64,000 bases of DNA from Nocardia beijingensis NBRC 16342 (GCF_001612785.1 NZ_BDBC01000046.1:1-64000), one strand, 5' to 3'; numbered from the stretch's first letter, positions 39,034 through 47,077 are shown. The notes: generated by a model from the letters alone, not told the origin. Made by a program: numbers and translations.

Positions 39034-39213
39034 TCAGACCTCCTCAACGGTCACGAGGTGGCGCACGACATTGATCAGCCCGCGGTTCTGGGCGTTGTCC
39101 TCGCGGACCACGGTCTTGCGGATACCCCGCAGACCAAGGGTCCGAAGGCTGTCCCGCTGATTCTTCTTGGCGCCGATCGAGCTCTTGATCTGGGTCACCT
39201 TGAGATCTGCCAT
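39034..39213 (-). CDS. rpmD: 50S ribosomal protein L30
   Basis: 59 residues: MADLKVTQIKSSIGAKKNQR, then LRTLGLRGIRKTVVREDN and a C-terminus HLVTVEEV. This is the short bacterial L30 form. Its ATG overlaps the rpsE stop by one base (TAATG), so it is translationally coupled. Confidence 0.97.
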   Translation of the reverse strand: MADLKVTQIKSSIGAKKNQRDSLRTLGLRGIRKTVVREDNAQNRGLINVVRHLVTVEEV

Positions 39214-39872
39214 TACTTGACACCTCCGGCAGCCTGGGCGCGCGCACGCAGCATGCCCGCAGGGGCGACGTCCTCGAGCGGCAGGCCACGGCGGGCCGCG
39301 ACCTCTTCCGGACGCTGCAACTGCTTGAGGGCGGTGACAGTCGCGTGCACGACGTTGATGGCGTTGTCGCTACCGAGCGACTTCGCCAGAATGTCGTGGA
39401 TACCGGCGCATTCCAGCACGGCACGGGCCGCGCCACCCGCGATCACACCGGTACCGGGCGAAGCCGGACGCAGCATGACCACACCGGCGGCCGCCTCACC
39501 CTGAACCGGGTGCGTGATGGTGGAGCCGATCATCGGGACGCGGAAGAAGTTCTTGCGAGCCTCTTCGACGCCCTTCTGGATGGCCGCGGGAACTTCCTTG
39601 GCCTTGCCGTAGCCGACGCCGACCAGGCCGTTGCCGTCACCGACGATCACGAGGGCGGTGAAGCTGAAGCGCCGACCACCCTTCACGACCTTGGAGACGC
39701 GGTTGATCGCGACGACCCGCTCGAGCTGGTTCTTCTCCGCGGCGTTGTCGCGACGGTCGCCACCGCCCCGACGGTCGCCGCCACCGCGACGGTCGCCGCG
39801 GCCGCCCTCGGGGGCGCTGCCATTCTGTCCGGCGGGTCCGCTTCCGCCGTCACGCCTCTGACGTCCCGGCAT
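39213..39872 (-). CDS. rpsE: 30S ribosomal protein S5
   Basis: 219 residues. The S5 core starts at about residue 47 (NQLERVVAINRVSKVVKGGR, FSFTALVIVGDGNGLVGVGY). The first ~45 residues form a Gly/Arg/Asp-rich extension with tandem GDRRGGGDRR units, as in other actinomycetes. S5 acts in decoding fidelity and mRNA unwinding on the 30S subunit. Confidence 0.97.
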   Translation of the reverse strand: MPGRQRRDGGSGPAGQNGSAPEGGRGDRRGGGDRRGGGDRRDNAAEKNQLERVVAINRVSKVVKGGRRFSFTALVIVGDGNGLVGVGYGKAKEVPAAIQKGVEEARKNFFRVPMIGSTITHPVQGEAAAGVVMLRPASPGTGVIAGGAARAVLECAGIHDILAKSLGSDNAINVVHATVTALKQLQRPEEVAARRGLPLEDVAPAGMLRARAQAAGGVK

Positions 39873-39903
39873 CAGACGTTCCTTCCGTTCTTGTTGTCGA
39901 TCA

Positions 39904-40311
39904 TCAGAATTTCAACCCACCTTCGCGAGCGGCATCGGCCAGTGCGGCGATCCGGCCGTGGTAATCGTGCCCACCACGGTCGAACACGACGGCCTCGACA
40001 CCGGCGGCCTTGGCACGCTCGGCCAGCAGGGCGCCGACCTTCTTGCTCTTGGCCGACTTGTCGCCGTCCACCGCGCGCACGTCGGCCTCGATGGTCGAAG
40101 CCGCGGCGATGGTCTTGCCGACCGAGTCGTCCACCAGCTGGGCGTGCAGGTGCCGCGAGGAGCGGTTGACCACCAGGCGCGGACGCTCGGTGGTGCCGAC
40201 GACCTTCTTGCGCAGGCGGAAGTGACGGCGCGCCTTCGACAGGCGGCGCTGCGTCGACACGTCCTTGCCAAGGGGGATGCGCTTGGCCTTCTGGTTTTCG
40301 GTTTGCGCCAT
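39904..40311 (-). CDS. rplR: 50S ribosomal protein L18
   Basis: 135 residues from the ATG at 40311 (MAQTENQKAKRIPLGKDVST). A GTG at 40317 that overlaps the rplF stop (GTGA) could add two residues; the ATG gives the usual family start. Motifs RPRLVVNRSSRHLHAQLVDD and the C-terminal FDRGGHDYHGRIAALADAAR are typical. It binds 5S rRNA. Confidence 0.96.
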   Translation of the reverse strand: MAQTENQKAKRIPLGKDVSTQRRLSKARRHFRLRKKVVGTTERPRLVVNRSSRHLHAQLVDDSVGKTIAAASTIEADVRAVDGDKSAKSKKVGALLAERAKAAGVEAVVFDRGGHDYHGRIAALADAAREGGLKF

Positions 40312-40313
40312 GA

Positions 40314-40853
40314 TCACTTACCCGTCTTTCCGACCTTGCGGCGAACGACCTCGCCGGCGTAGCGGATGCCCTTGCCCTTGTACGGGTCGGGCTTGCGCAG
40401 GCCGTGGATGACCGCCGAAATCTGGCCGACCTTCTGCTTGTCGATCCCGGACACGGAGAACTTGGTGGGCGACTCCACCGCGAACGTGATGCCCTCGGGC
40501 GCCTCGATCGGCACCGGGTGGCTGTAGCCGAGGGCGAACTCGAGGTTCTGGCCCTTCAGCGCGACGCGGTAACCGACGCCGAAGATTTCCATCTTCTTCT
40601 CGTAGCCCTGGGTCACACCGACGATCATGTTCGACACGAGGGTGCGGGTCAGGCCGTGCAGCGCGCGGCTGCGGCGCTCGTCGTCCGGACGGGCGACCTC
40701 GAGCTGGCCGTCCTCGCCCTTGGCGACGGTGATCGGCTCGGCGACGGTGAGCGACAGGGTGCCCTTGGGCCCCTTCACCGAGACGTCCTGGCCGTCGATG
40801 GTGACATCCACGCCCGCAGGGACGGCGATGGGCTTCTTACCAATACGCGACAT
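40314..40853 (-). CDS. rplF: 50S ribosomal protein L6
   Basis: 179 residues, full length: MSRIGKKPIAVPAGVDVTID at the N-terminus and PDPYKGKGIRYAGEVVRRKV, the L6 signature, at the C-terminus. It lies 12 nt after rpsH and overlaps or abuts rplR. Confidence 0.98.
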   Translation of the reverse strand: MSRIGKKPIAVPAGVDVTIDGQDVSVKGPKGTLSLTVAEPITVAKGEDGQLEVARPDDERRSRALHGLTRTLVSNMIVGVTQGYEKKMEIFGVGYRVALKGQNLEFALGYSHPVPIEAPEGITFAVESPTKFSVSGIDKQKVGQISAVIHGLRKPDPYKGKGIRYAGEVVRRKVGKTGK

Positions 40854-40865
40854 AGTCCTGCTCCC

Positions 40866-41264
40866 TTACCAGACGTAAGCGAGGACTTCGCCGCCCACGC
40901 CCTGCTTGGCCGCCTGCTTGTCGGTGAGCAGGCCGGAGGACGTGGAGATGATCGCCACGCCGAGGCCGCCGAGCACCTTGGGCAGGTTGGTGGATTTCGC
41001 GTACACGCGCAGACCGGGCTTGGAGACACGGCGCACGCCGGCGAGGCTGCGCTCACGGCTCGGGCCGTACTTGAGGTCGACGATGAGCGTCTTGCCCACC
41101 TGTGCGTCCTCGGTCCGGTAGTCGGCGATGTAACCCTCGCGCTTGAGGATCTCGGCGATGTTCGCCTTGAGCTTCGAGTGCGGAGCCTTCACCTGATCGT
41201 GGTACGCCGAGTTGGCGTTGCGCAGACGTGTCAGGAAGTCTGCGATCGGATCAGTCATGGTCAT
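40866..41264 (-). CDS. rpsH: 30S ribosomal protein S8
   Basis: 132 residues from the ATG at 41264 (MTMTDPIADFLTRLRNANSA), with the C-terminal STSSGLLTDKQAAKQGVGGE signature. S8 binds 16S rRNA and is a regulator of the spc operon in other bacteria. In most actinomycetes it directly follows rpsN. Here rpsN is 10.2 kb away, and rpsH is the first gene of its cluster, behind its own likely promoter at 41440-41467. Confidence 0.98.
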   Translation of the reverse strand: MTMTDPIADFLTRLRNANSAYHDQVKAPHSKLKANIAEILKREGYIADYRTEDAQVGKTLIVDLKYGPSRERSLAGVRRVSKPGLRVYAKSTNLPKVLGGLGVAIISTSSGLLTDKQAAKQGVGGEVLAYVW

Positions 41265-41425
41265 GGTTCGACCTAGACACCTTTCTCGCCGCGGTTCCCA
41301 TGCAGCGCCGCCATGCACAGGGCATGCCGGCGGTGGGCCTACGACAATTCGGATGGTCCGGCCGACCCTTGCCGACCGGAGGAGGTTCGATCACCCGGGC
41401 GCACGCATGCGGACATGGAGGTGCC

Positions 41426-41467
41426 CAGGCAACCGCTCTAGTGTAGGCAAGGGGTTCACCGGGACAA
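41426..41467 (-). promoter_or_regulatory. Promoter of the rpsH-map cluster
   Basis: On the minus strand TTGTCC (41462-41467), 16 nt, TACACT (41440-41445). The 22-bp block 41426-41447 (+ strand caggcaaccg, c, tctagtgtagg) recurs with one change at 53152-53173 upstream of rplN. The -10 element and the downstream bases are shared, which suggests that both half-operons have the same type of r-protein promoter. Confidence 0.6.
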
Positions 41468-41545
41468 AATCGGGGTCGGTGAGGGGGCCGCCGCACTGGA
41501 CCCATGACCAGCGGAAACAGCCCGTGACCGGGCTAACATGGGCCT

Positions 41546-42199
41546 ATGTCGAGCCCAGGCGTCGAACGACCCGACCTCCCGGAGTCCATGACCTGGGAGG
41601 AGCTCGAGCAGCTACCCGAGGAGATCGCCGGACAGATCGAGCTGCGCAACGGGCGCGTCATCTGGCGACAGCGGGGGCCTGCCGAACATCAAGCGTTCAC
41701 GTTCGCGCTGACCAGCGCACTAAAGCGCTGCGCTCGCGATGGCATGGCCGAGCAGCCGCAAAGCTGGTGGCGTGTCGACTTCGAAACCAACGTCTTCTTC
41801 GGCAAGACCGGCAAGTCGGACTTCGCCACCCCCGACATCCTCGTCTACCGCCGCCTCGACACCCCCTATCAGGACATCCGCGCTGACGACGTGCTGCTTG
41901 TCGGCCGCATCAGTTCTCCGGCGAACATCGCAATCGATCCGCACGAGGAGCAGCGACGCTACGCCGATGGGGGGATCCCCTGGTATTGGGAGGTGACGCT
42001 CGCGCGTAAGAAGAGGGCCATCGCGACAGTCCGCGCGTACGCCCTGGAAACCGAACCCGGCGAGCTCCCACCCGGCGTACGCCCGCTCTACCCGACGAAC
42101 TACCTGCTGGTCGGCGAATGGTCACCAAACGATTCCGACGCCATCACCATCGACTTCCCTTTCCCCATCCACATCCCCTGGTCGGAGTTGGAATTCTGA
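41546..42199 (+). CDS. Uma2 family (PD-(D/E)xK fold) protein
   Basis: 217 residues. The family pattern is visible: TWEELEQLPEEIAGQIELRN at the start, HQAFTFALTSALKR, FATPDILVYRR with the catalytic-type Asp, LVGRISSPAN, and KRRYADGG-like QRRYADGGIPWYWEVTL. Uma2 proteins are predicted nucleases of restriction-endonuclease fold, very common in actinomycetes and of unclear role. It is divergent from rpsH and lies 31 nt upstream of an XRE regulator, so the two may form a unit. Confidence 0.85.
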   Translation: MSSPGVERPDLPESMTWEELEQLPEEIAGQIELRNGRVIWRQRGPAEHQAFTFALTSALKRCARDGMAEQPQSWWRVDFETNVFFGKTGKSDFATPDILVYRRLDTPYQDIRADDVLLVGRISSPANIAIDPHEEQRRYADGGIPWYWEVTLARKKRAIATVRAYALETEPGELPPGVRPLYPTNYLLVGEWSPNDSDAITIDFPFPIHIPWSELEF

Positions 42200-42230
42200 C
42201 GCGCAGGTCGGTCGAGAAGGGAGAGCTGTG

Positions 42231-42557
42231 ATGCCCCACAGTCGATGGAAGACGGGTAGAGACCAGGGACTGACCGAGCCCGAGGCCGTCAGCGAAGTGC
42301 GTCATGAAATCCGACTGGCCATGGAGCTGGCCGCCGCCGTATACAACCGTCGCACGGAGCTCGGCCTCACCCAAGCCGAACTCGCCGACCGGGCGGGACT
42401 GACGCAGGCGAAGATCTCCCGGATCGAGGGATCCGACGCCGTCCCCACCCTTCCGCTACTGACAAAGCTGGCACGAGCCCTGGACGCTTCGCTGAACATC
42501 GCCATCGACGCCGACGACGCGCGCGTCAGCTTCACACCGCACACCAGCGCGGCGTAG
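42231..42557 (+). CDS. XRE-family HTH protein (HigA-like antitoxin type)
   Basis: 108 residues from the ATG at 42231; the GTG directly before it is too near the GGGAGAG site. The HTH spans RRTELGLTQAELADRAGLTQ and AKISRIEGSDAVPTLPLLTK. The size and the C-terminal strand (ASLNIAIDADDARVSFTP) fit HigA/HTH-type antitoxins. No RelE/HigB-like toxin gene is adjacent; the neighbour is a Uma2 protein. It could regulate itself and the Uma2 gene. Confidence 0.85.
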   Translation: MPHSRWKTGRDQGLTEPEAVSEVRHEIRLAMELAAAVYNRRTELGLTQAELADRAGLTQAKISRIEGSDAVPTLPLLTKLARALDASLNIAIDADDARVSFTPHTSAA

Positions 42558-42581
42558 CGCTCGCTGCGGCTTCGCTTACGT

Positions 42582-42644
42582 CCGCGAGTGGCACACCACT
42601 GCGCCATCGGCCGAGTAAGGCTCTCGGTGGTGTGCCACTCGCGG
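42582..42644. repeat. 18-bp perfect inverted repeat
   Basis: ccgcgagtggcacaccac at 42582-42599 and its exact reverse complement at 42627-42644, with a 27-nt spacer. It is 25 nt after the XRE stop. It may be a terminator for the XRE gene or the remnant of a small palindromic element. Between 42645 and 42938 no further gene is supported. Confidence 0.85.
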
Positions 42645-42938
42645 CCTTGCGCAGGGGTGAGCGCTCTGCGAGGCGAGGGTGTTCACGGCTGCCCTGGACG
42701 AGAAGACCACGCGCGACCTGCTCCGCCGGGCAGCAAGGAGTTTCGACGGTGACCGCTGACGGCCAATTCACCCGCCGTTGAACGTCTTCCGTGCCTCGGA
42801 TCGTTCCCGAGCGCCAGACGATCAGTAGTCCAACAGGCACCAACTCCATATCGAACGACGAGCCGTCCGTGATGACACTGGCGCCCTAACCACGCGGGCG
42901 CTCGAATCGGGAGAGCCGGTGCCCTCGTCGGCCGCAGG

Positions 42939-44228
42939 TCAACCGCCAGACTGCATCTTCCTCGACGGCACCGGGCGTGCCGGGTCCGATGTTCGAGTGT
43001 CACCCTCCGGGCTGGCAAGACGTCGTTCCAGAGCGGTGAAAGCACTGATCGCCTCAGGCGACTCGAAGGCCCTGTTGCGTCGCCCGACGGTGAGCTGGCG
43101 CAGGATTCCGGCTTCGGCCAGACGCTGTACGGCCGCGTTCGCGGCGGGAAAGCTACGCCCGGTCAGCGTCGCCGCCGTGGCGACGGTGAGGATCGGAGCT
43201 CCGACCAGTTTGCCGAGCAGCAGATCCAGCGCGGAGTTCGCCCGTACCGGCGCCACTCGATCTCGCCACGATCTCTGCAATTCAGCAGCTTTCATTTCGA
43301 AAGCGGTCGCATCCTGCGCCGCGCGAGTACAGGCGGCGGCGAAGCGCGCCACCCAGATGTTCAAGTCGTCGGTGGCCTGTTGGGAATCGGACTCACCGAC
43401 GTACCGGAAGCGAGTCAGACCGTCGATATAACTGTCGCTCCACGTGGCGAGGATGAGCGAGACAGGCGCGACGACGCGTTCGGCCACGCCACGATGGCGC
43501 AGGATCAGATGGATCAATGCTCGACCGGTTCGGCCGTTGCCGTCGATGAAGGGGTGGATCGTCTCGAACTGTGCGTGGGCGATGGCAGCTTGCGCGACAG
43601 CGGGCAAATCGTCGCTATTACAAAACGCGATCAAGTCCTTCATCAGTTCGGGGACGAGCTCTGGGGGCGGCGGAACGAATGCGGCCGAGCAGGGATTGAA
43701 GGAGCTGCCGCCGATCCAGTTCTGCGCGTCTCGGAAACACCCGCCGTGCTGTGCGAGTCTGGTGCCGGTGAGCAGCCGCCGATGGATTTCGAGCAGGACA
43801 TCCTCAGTGATCGGCTCACCACGGCCGACCGCACCCGCGGCCAGAGCCATAGCGTCGATATTCGCCAGAACCTCGGCTGCCGTCACGTCCGATGATTCGC
43901 CCTCGAGCTGGCGCGCCGCCTCGGCGCGCAGTAGCCGACGCGCGCCGACCACCAGCCCCTCGATCCGTGACGATGCGATGGCCTCGGCGCGCAGCAGCAA
44001 CCGAGACAACGCTTCGGTCTCCACAAGTGCTAACGCCTCGGTATCGAGACGAGTGATCGCCACCTCCGCGTCGACCACGTCGGCGGCGGTCTCGCTGGTC
44101 AAGACGATGCGGCGACCAGCCAGCGAATCGGGCAGGTACACCTCGTATGTGCCAGAGCCACGGTCCCGTCGAGACAGGCCGCCACCATCCAGGTTGCCGG
44201 CCCACCGCCGTCGCGCAAACTTTGCCAT
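42939..44228 (-). CDS. Fic family protein (class II, N-terminal inhibitory motif)
   Basis: 429 residues. The Fic core motif HPFIDGNGRTGRA is present with the catalytic His, and a beta-hairpin flap upstream (GGCFRDAQNWIGG). The inhibitory (S/T)xxxE(G/N) motif is seen as SSRIEG in RAEAIASSRIEGLVVGARRL, so this is an auto-inhibited class II enzyme. A winged-helix-like C-terminus (LTVATAATLTGRSFPAANAA, VQRLAEAGILRQLTVGRRNR) suggests DNA binding. Fic enzymes usually transfer AMP to target Thr/Tyr residues. A strong AAGGAGG ribosome site precedes the ATG and overlaps a large palindrome. Confidence 0.95.
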   Translation of the reverse strand: MAKFARRRWAGNLDGGGLSRRDRGSGTYEVYLPDSLAGRRIVLTSETAADVVDAEVAITRLDTEALALVETEALSRLLLRAEAIASSRIEGLVVGARRLLRAEAARQLEGESSDVTAAEVLANIDAMALAAGAVGRGEPITEDVLLEIHRRLLTGTRLAQHGGCFRDAQNWIGGSSFNPCSAAFVPPPPELVPELMKDLIAFCNSDDLPAVAQAAIAHAQFETIHPFIDGNGRTGRALIHLILRHRGVAERVVAPVSLILATWSDSYIDGLTRFRYVGESDSQQATDDLNIWVARFAAACTRAAQDATAFEMKAAELQRSWRDRVAPVRANSALDLLLGKLVGAPILTVATAATLTGRSFPAANAAVQRLAEAGILRQLTVGRRNRAFESPEAISAFTALERRLASPEGDTRTSDPARPVPSRKMQSGG

Positions 44229-44236
44229 GCCACCTC

Positions 44237-44269
44237 CTTATTAAAGGTTAACAGATAACCTTTAATAAG
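44237..44269. promoter_or_regulatory. AT-rich palindrome upstream of the Fic gene
   Basis: cttattaaaggtta-acaga-taacctttaataag: perfect 14-bp arms with a 5-nt spacer. It overlaps the Fic ribosome-binding site on one side and contains the stop (TAA) of the small Cys-rich gene on the other. It could be a terminator of the upstream operon, an operator bound by the winged-helix part of the Fic protein, or both. Confidence 0.6.
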
Positions 44270-44492
44270 ATCGGCACGCATGTAAGGTTCGCCGCGCGAT
44301 GGCAGCGCCGGACGCCATCCAGGCCAACACCACTCCAGCCGGGTCGGCGGTAGCCTCTTCAATCTGCACATCGCAGACGCTGCACACCCGGCAGGTCACG
44401 CAGCCAGACATTATCGATGCTATGTCGACAGATGTAGAAATCCTGCCTCCGACAGCGTTCCACGCGTGCAGCATACGACCGACAGAATTCAC
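44262..44492 (-). CDS. Small Cys-rich protein, last gene of the toxin cassette
   Basis: 76 residues with a GTG start at 44492 that overlaps the stop of the preceding gene by 4 nt (GTGA). A four-Cys run (GCVTCRVCSVCDVQ, spacing C-x2-C-x2-C-x2-C) precedes a hydrophobic helix (PAGVVLAWMASGAAIARR). It could bind a metal. The serial overlaps in this operon (ATGA, TAGTG, GTGA) support that it is translated. No family is recognised. It could also be a decayed fragment. Confidence 0.45.
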   Translation of the reverse strand: MNSVGRMLHAWNAVGGRISTSVDIASIMSGCVTCRVCSVCDVQIEEATADPAGVVLAWMASGAAIARRTLHACRSY

Positions 44493-44833
44493 CGGGCCAA
44501 GGACACGTCTCTGATCCGGATCGGATACACCTCTACAGCCAATTCGCCCGAAAGATCGACTCCACTGGTCGAGATTTTGATCACCCCGCCGCCTTCGATC
44601 GAAATACGGTTCACCTGTTCTCGGAAAATATCCACTACGAGCATCGAGTCCTGCAACCAGCGAACTCGCGCGGATCGCGCTATTACATCGTATGATAATT
44701 CCAGTTCATTCCTATCGTCGGAGTCTATACTCACCACAAAGGAAGCAGTAGCTCCGGGGATGGCTACACGATCGGCCCCGAAAGCCTCCAAGAACTCCGA
44801 CTCTTCCGGCTCAATGAACTCATGATCGGCCAC
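44489..44833 (-). CDS. Probable immunity protein of the 44833-46173 toxin
   Basis: 114 residues from the GTG at 44833, which shares one base with the toxin stop (TAGTG). The protein is acidic and beta-rich (EFIEPEESEFLEAFGADRVA, ATASFVVSIDSDDRNELELS, VVDIFREQVNRISIEGGGVI). Base composition drops here compared with the neighbours, as is common for toxin tips and immunity genes. Size, position and overlap are typical of an immunity gene; the family is not recognised. Confidence 0.65.
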   Translation of the reverse strand: MADHEFIEPEESEFLEAFGADRVAIPGATASFVVSIDSDDRNELELSYDVIARSARVRWLQDSMLVVDIFREQVNRISIEGGGVIKISTSGVDLSGELAVEVYPIRIRDVSLAR

Positions 44834-46173
44834 TACGCTGCTCCACCCTTCGGAATCACAGTTGTCAAGCGTAAGCCTTCCGGCGTCACTTGCCATGTTG
44901 TTTCAAACTTTAGAATACCGTTCGGACCGACGAACAGCGACTCCCGTACTTGGAAGTCTCCATAATCATTCGAGAAGGTTCTTGCGATATTACTGTCAGT
45001 GCGGACGACCTCGTCGAAATGACTATTGAGCAGTTCCCTTCCAGCCTGGTTGTCGAAAACTCCTACACGGTTCAATTGGGAGAGATTCTGCAACGATCTT
45101 GGAGAGTTGTGCGCGTCTTCTGCCGCCCTACCGAAGAGATACTCGTACTTCTTCTCGTCTACGATCGCCTTAGACGGTGGTTTAGGGGCACTGGTCACAT
45201 CCCCGGCGCGTTTCCCGCGCAGTCGATCGCGCAGGTCGGTAACCACTTTCCTGGCCTTGACGACGGCGTCCTTCGCCTCCTGGCGGATCCCCGCGATCTG
45301 GAGGGCCTTGCGCGCACGCCAGGCGATGATGCCGTCTTTGATCTTCCCGGCCCATTTCCGCACCGAGTCGAGAGCCTTGGCGGCGGTGACCGCTCCCGCT
45401 CCGAAGCTGATCAGCGACAGGCCCACGGTGATCGCGGCGTCGATGGCGAGCTCCTGGACGAGGGAATTCAAGAAGCCCTTGATCTCGTCGCGGAGTTCCG
45501 TCAGCGCGTCCTTATATGCGAGGCAGGACTGGCTGATCTGGGTGCAGGCAGTGAGCAGTTGATCGATCGAACTCGCAAGAGATTTGAGGTCGTCTCGGAT
45601 GTGGCCCGCGTCGTCGGCGGTGACGCTGTCGAACAGGCTCGCCGCGATCGTGATCTTGTCGCGGGCGTTCGTGTTCTGGTAGATCGTGCCGAGACGATCC
45701 CAGGCATCGGCGGCCTTGGCGAGTTTCCCGGTGTCACCGTCGGGAACGGGTATGCCGATGTGGCTGATGATATTGATGCCCTTGTCGACGATCCCTTGGC
45801 CAGGGCCACCAGCGGAAGCCGGGACCGAGAACGGGCCGAACACAGGCATTCCCGGGTCGGTCGGCCGGTCCGGCTGCGGTGCGCCCTTCATGGTGGCGTT
45901 GGCTTGCGCGTGCGTGAAGCCGATGTCGTTGAGGGCGCTGCCGTAGGCGTACAGCGTGGAGTGGACGTCCTGGAAGAATCCCACCGCTTCGTAGGCGGAG
46001 GTGTTGTACGAGCGTGCCCACTCCTGGCCGTTCTCGTCCACACCCGCCATCGATCCGCATTCGGCCAGCTCCGCGAAGATGTACAGAAAGCTGTCCCGCA
46101 GCGCGGATGCGGCGTCGAAGCAGTTGGTGGCCGCTTGGTAGTACGCCTTCGGATCGACAGCCAGAGCCGTCAT
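44833..46173 (-). CDS. WXG-type polymorphic toxin
   Basis: 446 residues from the ATG at 46173 (MTALAVDPKAYYQAATNCFD), which overlaps the stop of the preceding gene (ATGA). The N-terminal ~170 residues are a WXG/LXG-like helical region (FFQDVHSTLYAYGSALNDIG). A membrane-active-looking segment (ELAIDAAITVGLSLISFGAG) and a charged helix follow. The last ~105 residues (KKYEYLFGRAAEDAHNSPRS, LNRVGVFDNQAGRELLNSHF, FQVRESLFVGPNGILKFETT) resemble the C-terminal tips of CDI/polymorphic toxins; no activity is assigned. The lower GC of the tip suggests modular exchange. Confidence 0.8.
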   Translation of the reverse strand: MTALAVDPKAYYQAATNCFDAASALRDSFLYIFAELAECGSMAGVDENGQEWARSYNTSAYEAVGFFQDVHSTLYAYGSALNDIGFTHAQANATMKGAPQPDRPTDPGMPVFGPFSVPASAGGPGQGIVDKGINIISHIGIPVPDGDTGKLAKAADAWDRLGTIYQNTNARDKITIAASLFDSVTADDAGHIRDDLKSLASSIDQLLTACTQISQSCLAYKDALTELRDEIKGFLNSLVQELAIDAAITVGLSLISFGAGAVTAAKALDSVRKWAGKIKDGIIAWRARKALQIAGIRQEAKDAVVKARKVVTDLRDRLRGKRAGDVTSAPKPPSKAIVDEKKYEYLFGRAAEDAHNSPRSLQNLSQLNRVGVFDNQAGRELLNSHFDEVVRTDSNIARTFSNDYGDFQVRESLFVGPNGILKFETTWQVTPEGLRLTTVIPKGGAA

Positions 46174-46469
46174 ACCCCGAGAATCCTCAATCCCTCGGCA
46201 ACAGCGCCGGTATAGCCGTCGTGGGCGAGCTTCACGGCCTCCTCCAAAGCGGTGAGCCCTTCGGCGATGTCGGTGGCTCCTGCAAGCCACTCGTCATGCG
46301 CCTCGCGGTAGGCCGCCATCGCCGCACCGGCCGACGTGGCGTCGACCTCCTTGACTTTCTGGTCGATCGCCGTCAGCTGATCGGACAGCAACCCCGCGAA
46401 GCCGCGGATCCGGGCGGCCAAGTTTTCGAGCTTGTCGAGATCGACCGAGAACGCCTGTTCATCGGACAT
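46170..46469 (-). CDS. WXG100-like partner protein
   Basis: 99 residues, starting MSDEQAFSVDLDKLENLAAR. It has a helix-turn-helix layout (LTAIDQKVKEVDATSAGAAM, YREAHDEWLAGATDIAEGLT) without a strict W-x-G, as in LXG/EspC-like partners. It ends inside the toxin start by ATGA and begins 11 nt after the upstream WXG100 gene. It is probably a secretion partner or chaperone of the toxin. Confidence 0.75.
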   Translation of the reverse strand: MSDEQAFSVDLDKLENLAARIRGFAGLLSDQLTAIDQKVKEVDATSAGAAMAAYREAHDEWLAGATDIAEGLTALEEAVKLAHDGYTGAVAEGLRILGV

Positions 46470-46480
46470 ACGGTCCCCCC

Positions 46481-46795
46481 TCAGGGCAGATCGAGCGAGC
46501 TGACGCCCGCCGCGAATGATTGATCGGCGCCGCGCACGGTGTCCGCGGTGATTCCCAGCTTCTCCGCCAGCTCGAACAGCGCATCCCACACCTGCACCGC
46601 CCCTTGATGGAACTCTTCCCATCCGGCCGCGAAAGCGCCTGCGTTGCTACCGGTCCAGCTTCCCAGCATGTCCCGGACATCTGTCTCCAAGGCCGAATAC
46701 CCGTCCCGGCACTGAGTGGCGACATCGAATGCCAAGCGCCCCAGAACTTCGACTGCATCGGCATCGACCGACAGCGATGGCTGCTCCCCGACCAA
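46481..46795 (-). CDS. WXG100-like protein, first gene of the toxin cassette
   Basis: About 104 residues from a TTG at 46795 (VGEQPSLSVDADAVEVLGRL after the initiator); this start has a purine-rich GGGAGAGGGGGCAGAGGG site, whereas an upstream TTG at 46834 lacks one. The turn reads MLGSWTGSNAGAFAAGWEEF, a W-x-G motif of the EsxA/B kind. It probably pairs with the following gene product for type VII export of the toxin. Confidence 0.75.
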   Translation of the reverse strand: MVGEQPSLSVDADAVEVLGRLAFDVATQCRDGYSALETDVRDMLGSWTGSNAGAFAAGWEEFHQGAVQVWDALFELAEKLGITADTVRGADQSFAAGVSSLDLP

Positions 46796-46942
46796 CCCTC
46801 TGCCCCCTCTCCCACCGAACAGTCTTACCGACAAGGTACTCCGAGCATGGCAACGGGGAAAAGCGTTGCCCGACAGGACTGAACACGAGAACGGCGCTCA
46901 CCCGGAAGCGGAACACCGAACAAACCACTGCCCCGAACTCGA

Positions 46943-46979
46943 GCGAGGGCACGGAACTCGTAGGAGTCGGTGCCCTCGC
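46943..46979. terminator. Terminator-like hairpin, copy 1
   Basis: gcgagggcac ... gtgccctcgc with an inner imperfect part. It is related to the hairpins at 47922-47954 and 51468-51502. It lies between the toxin cassette (minus) and the hydrolase gene (plus). The sequence is the same family as the rpsN terminator, so it may be a remnant of an earlier insertion event. Confidence 0.6.
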
Positions 46980-47077
46980 CCGAGATTCATGTATCGCACG
47001 GCTCTTACCCGAGAGGTAATCGACTTCATTATCAGGGCCCGAGATGATGATGCGGTATCCGAAGATTGGAGAAGACG

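Noticed and set aside
42939..44228. Fic gene as toxin with the XRE gene as antitoxin
   Set aside because: They are convergent and separated by about 380 bp with an inverted repeat. The Fic protein carries its own inhibitory motif, so no separate antitoxin is needed.
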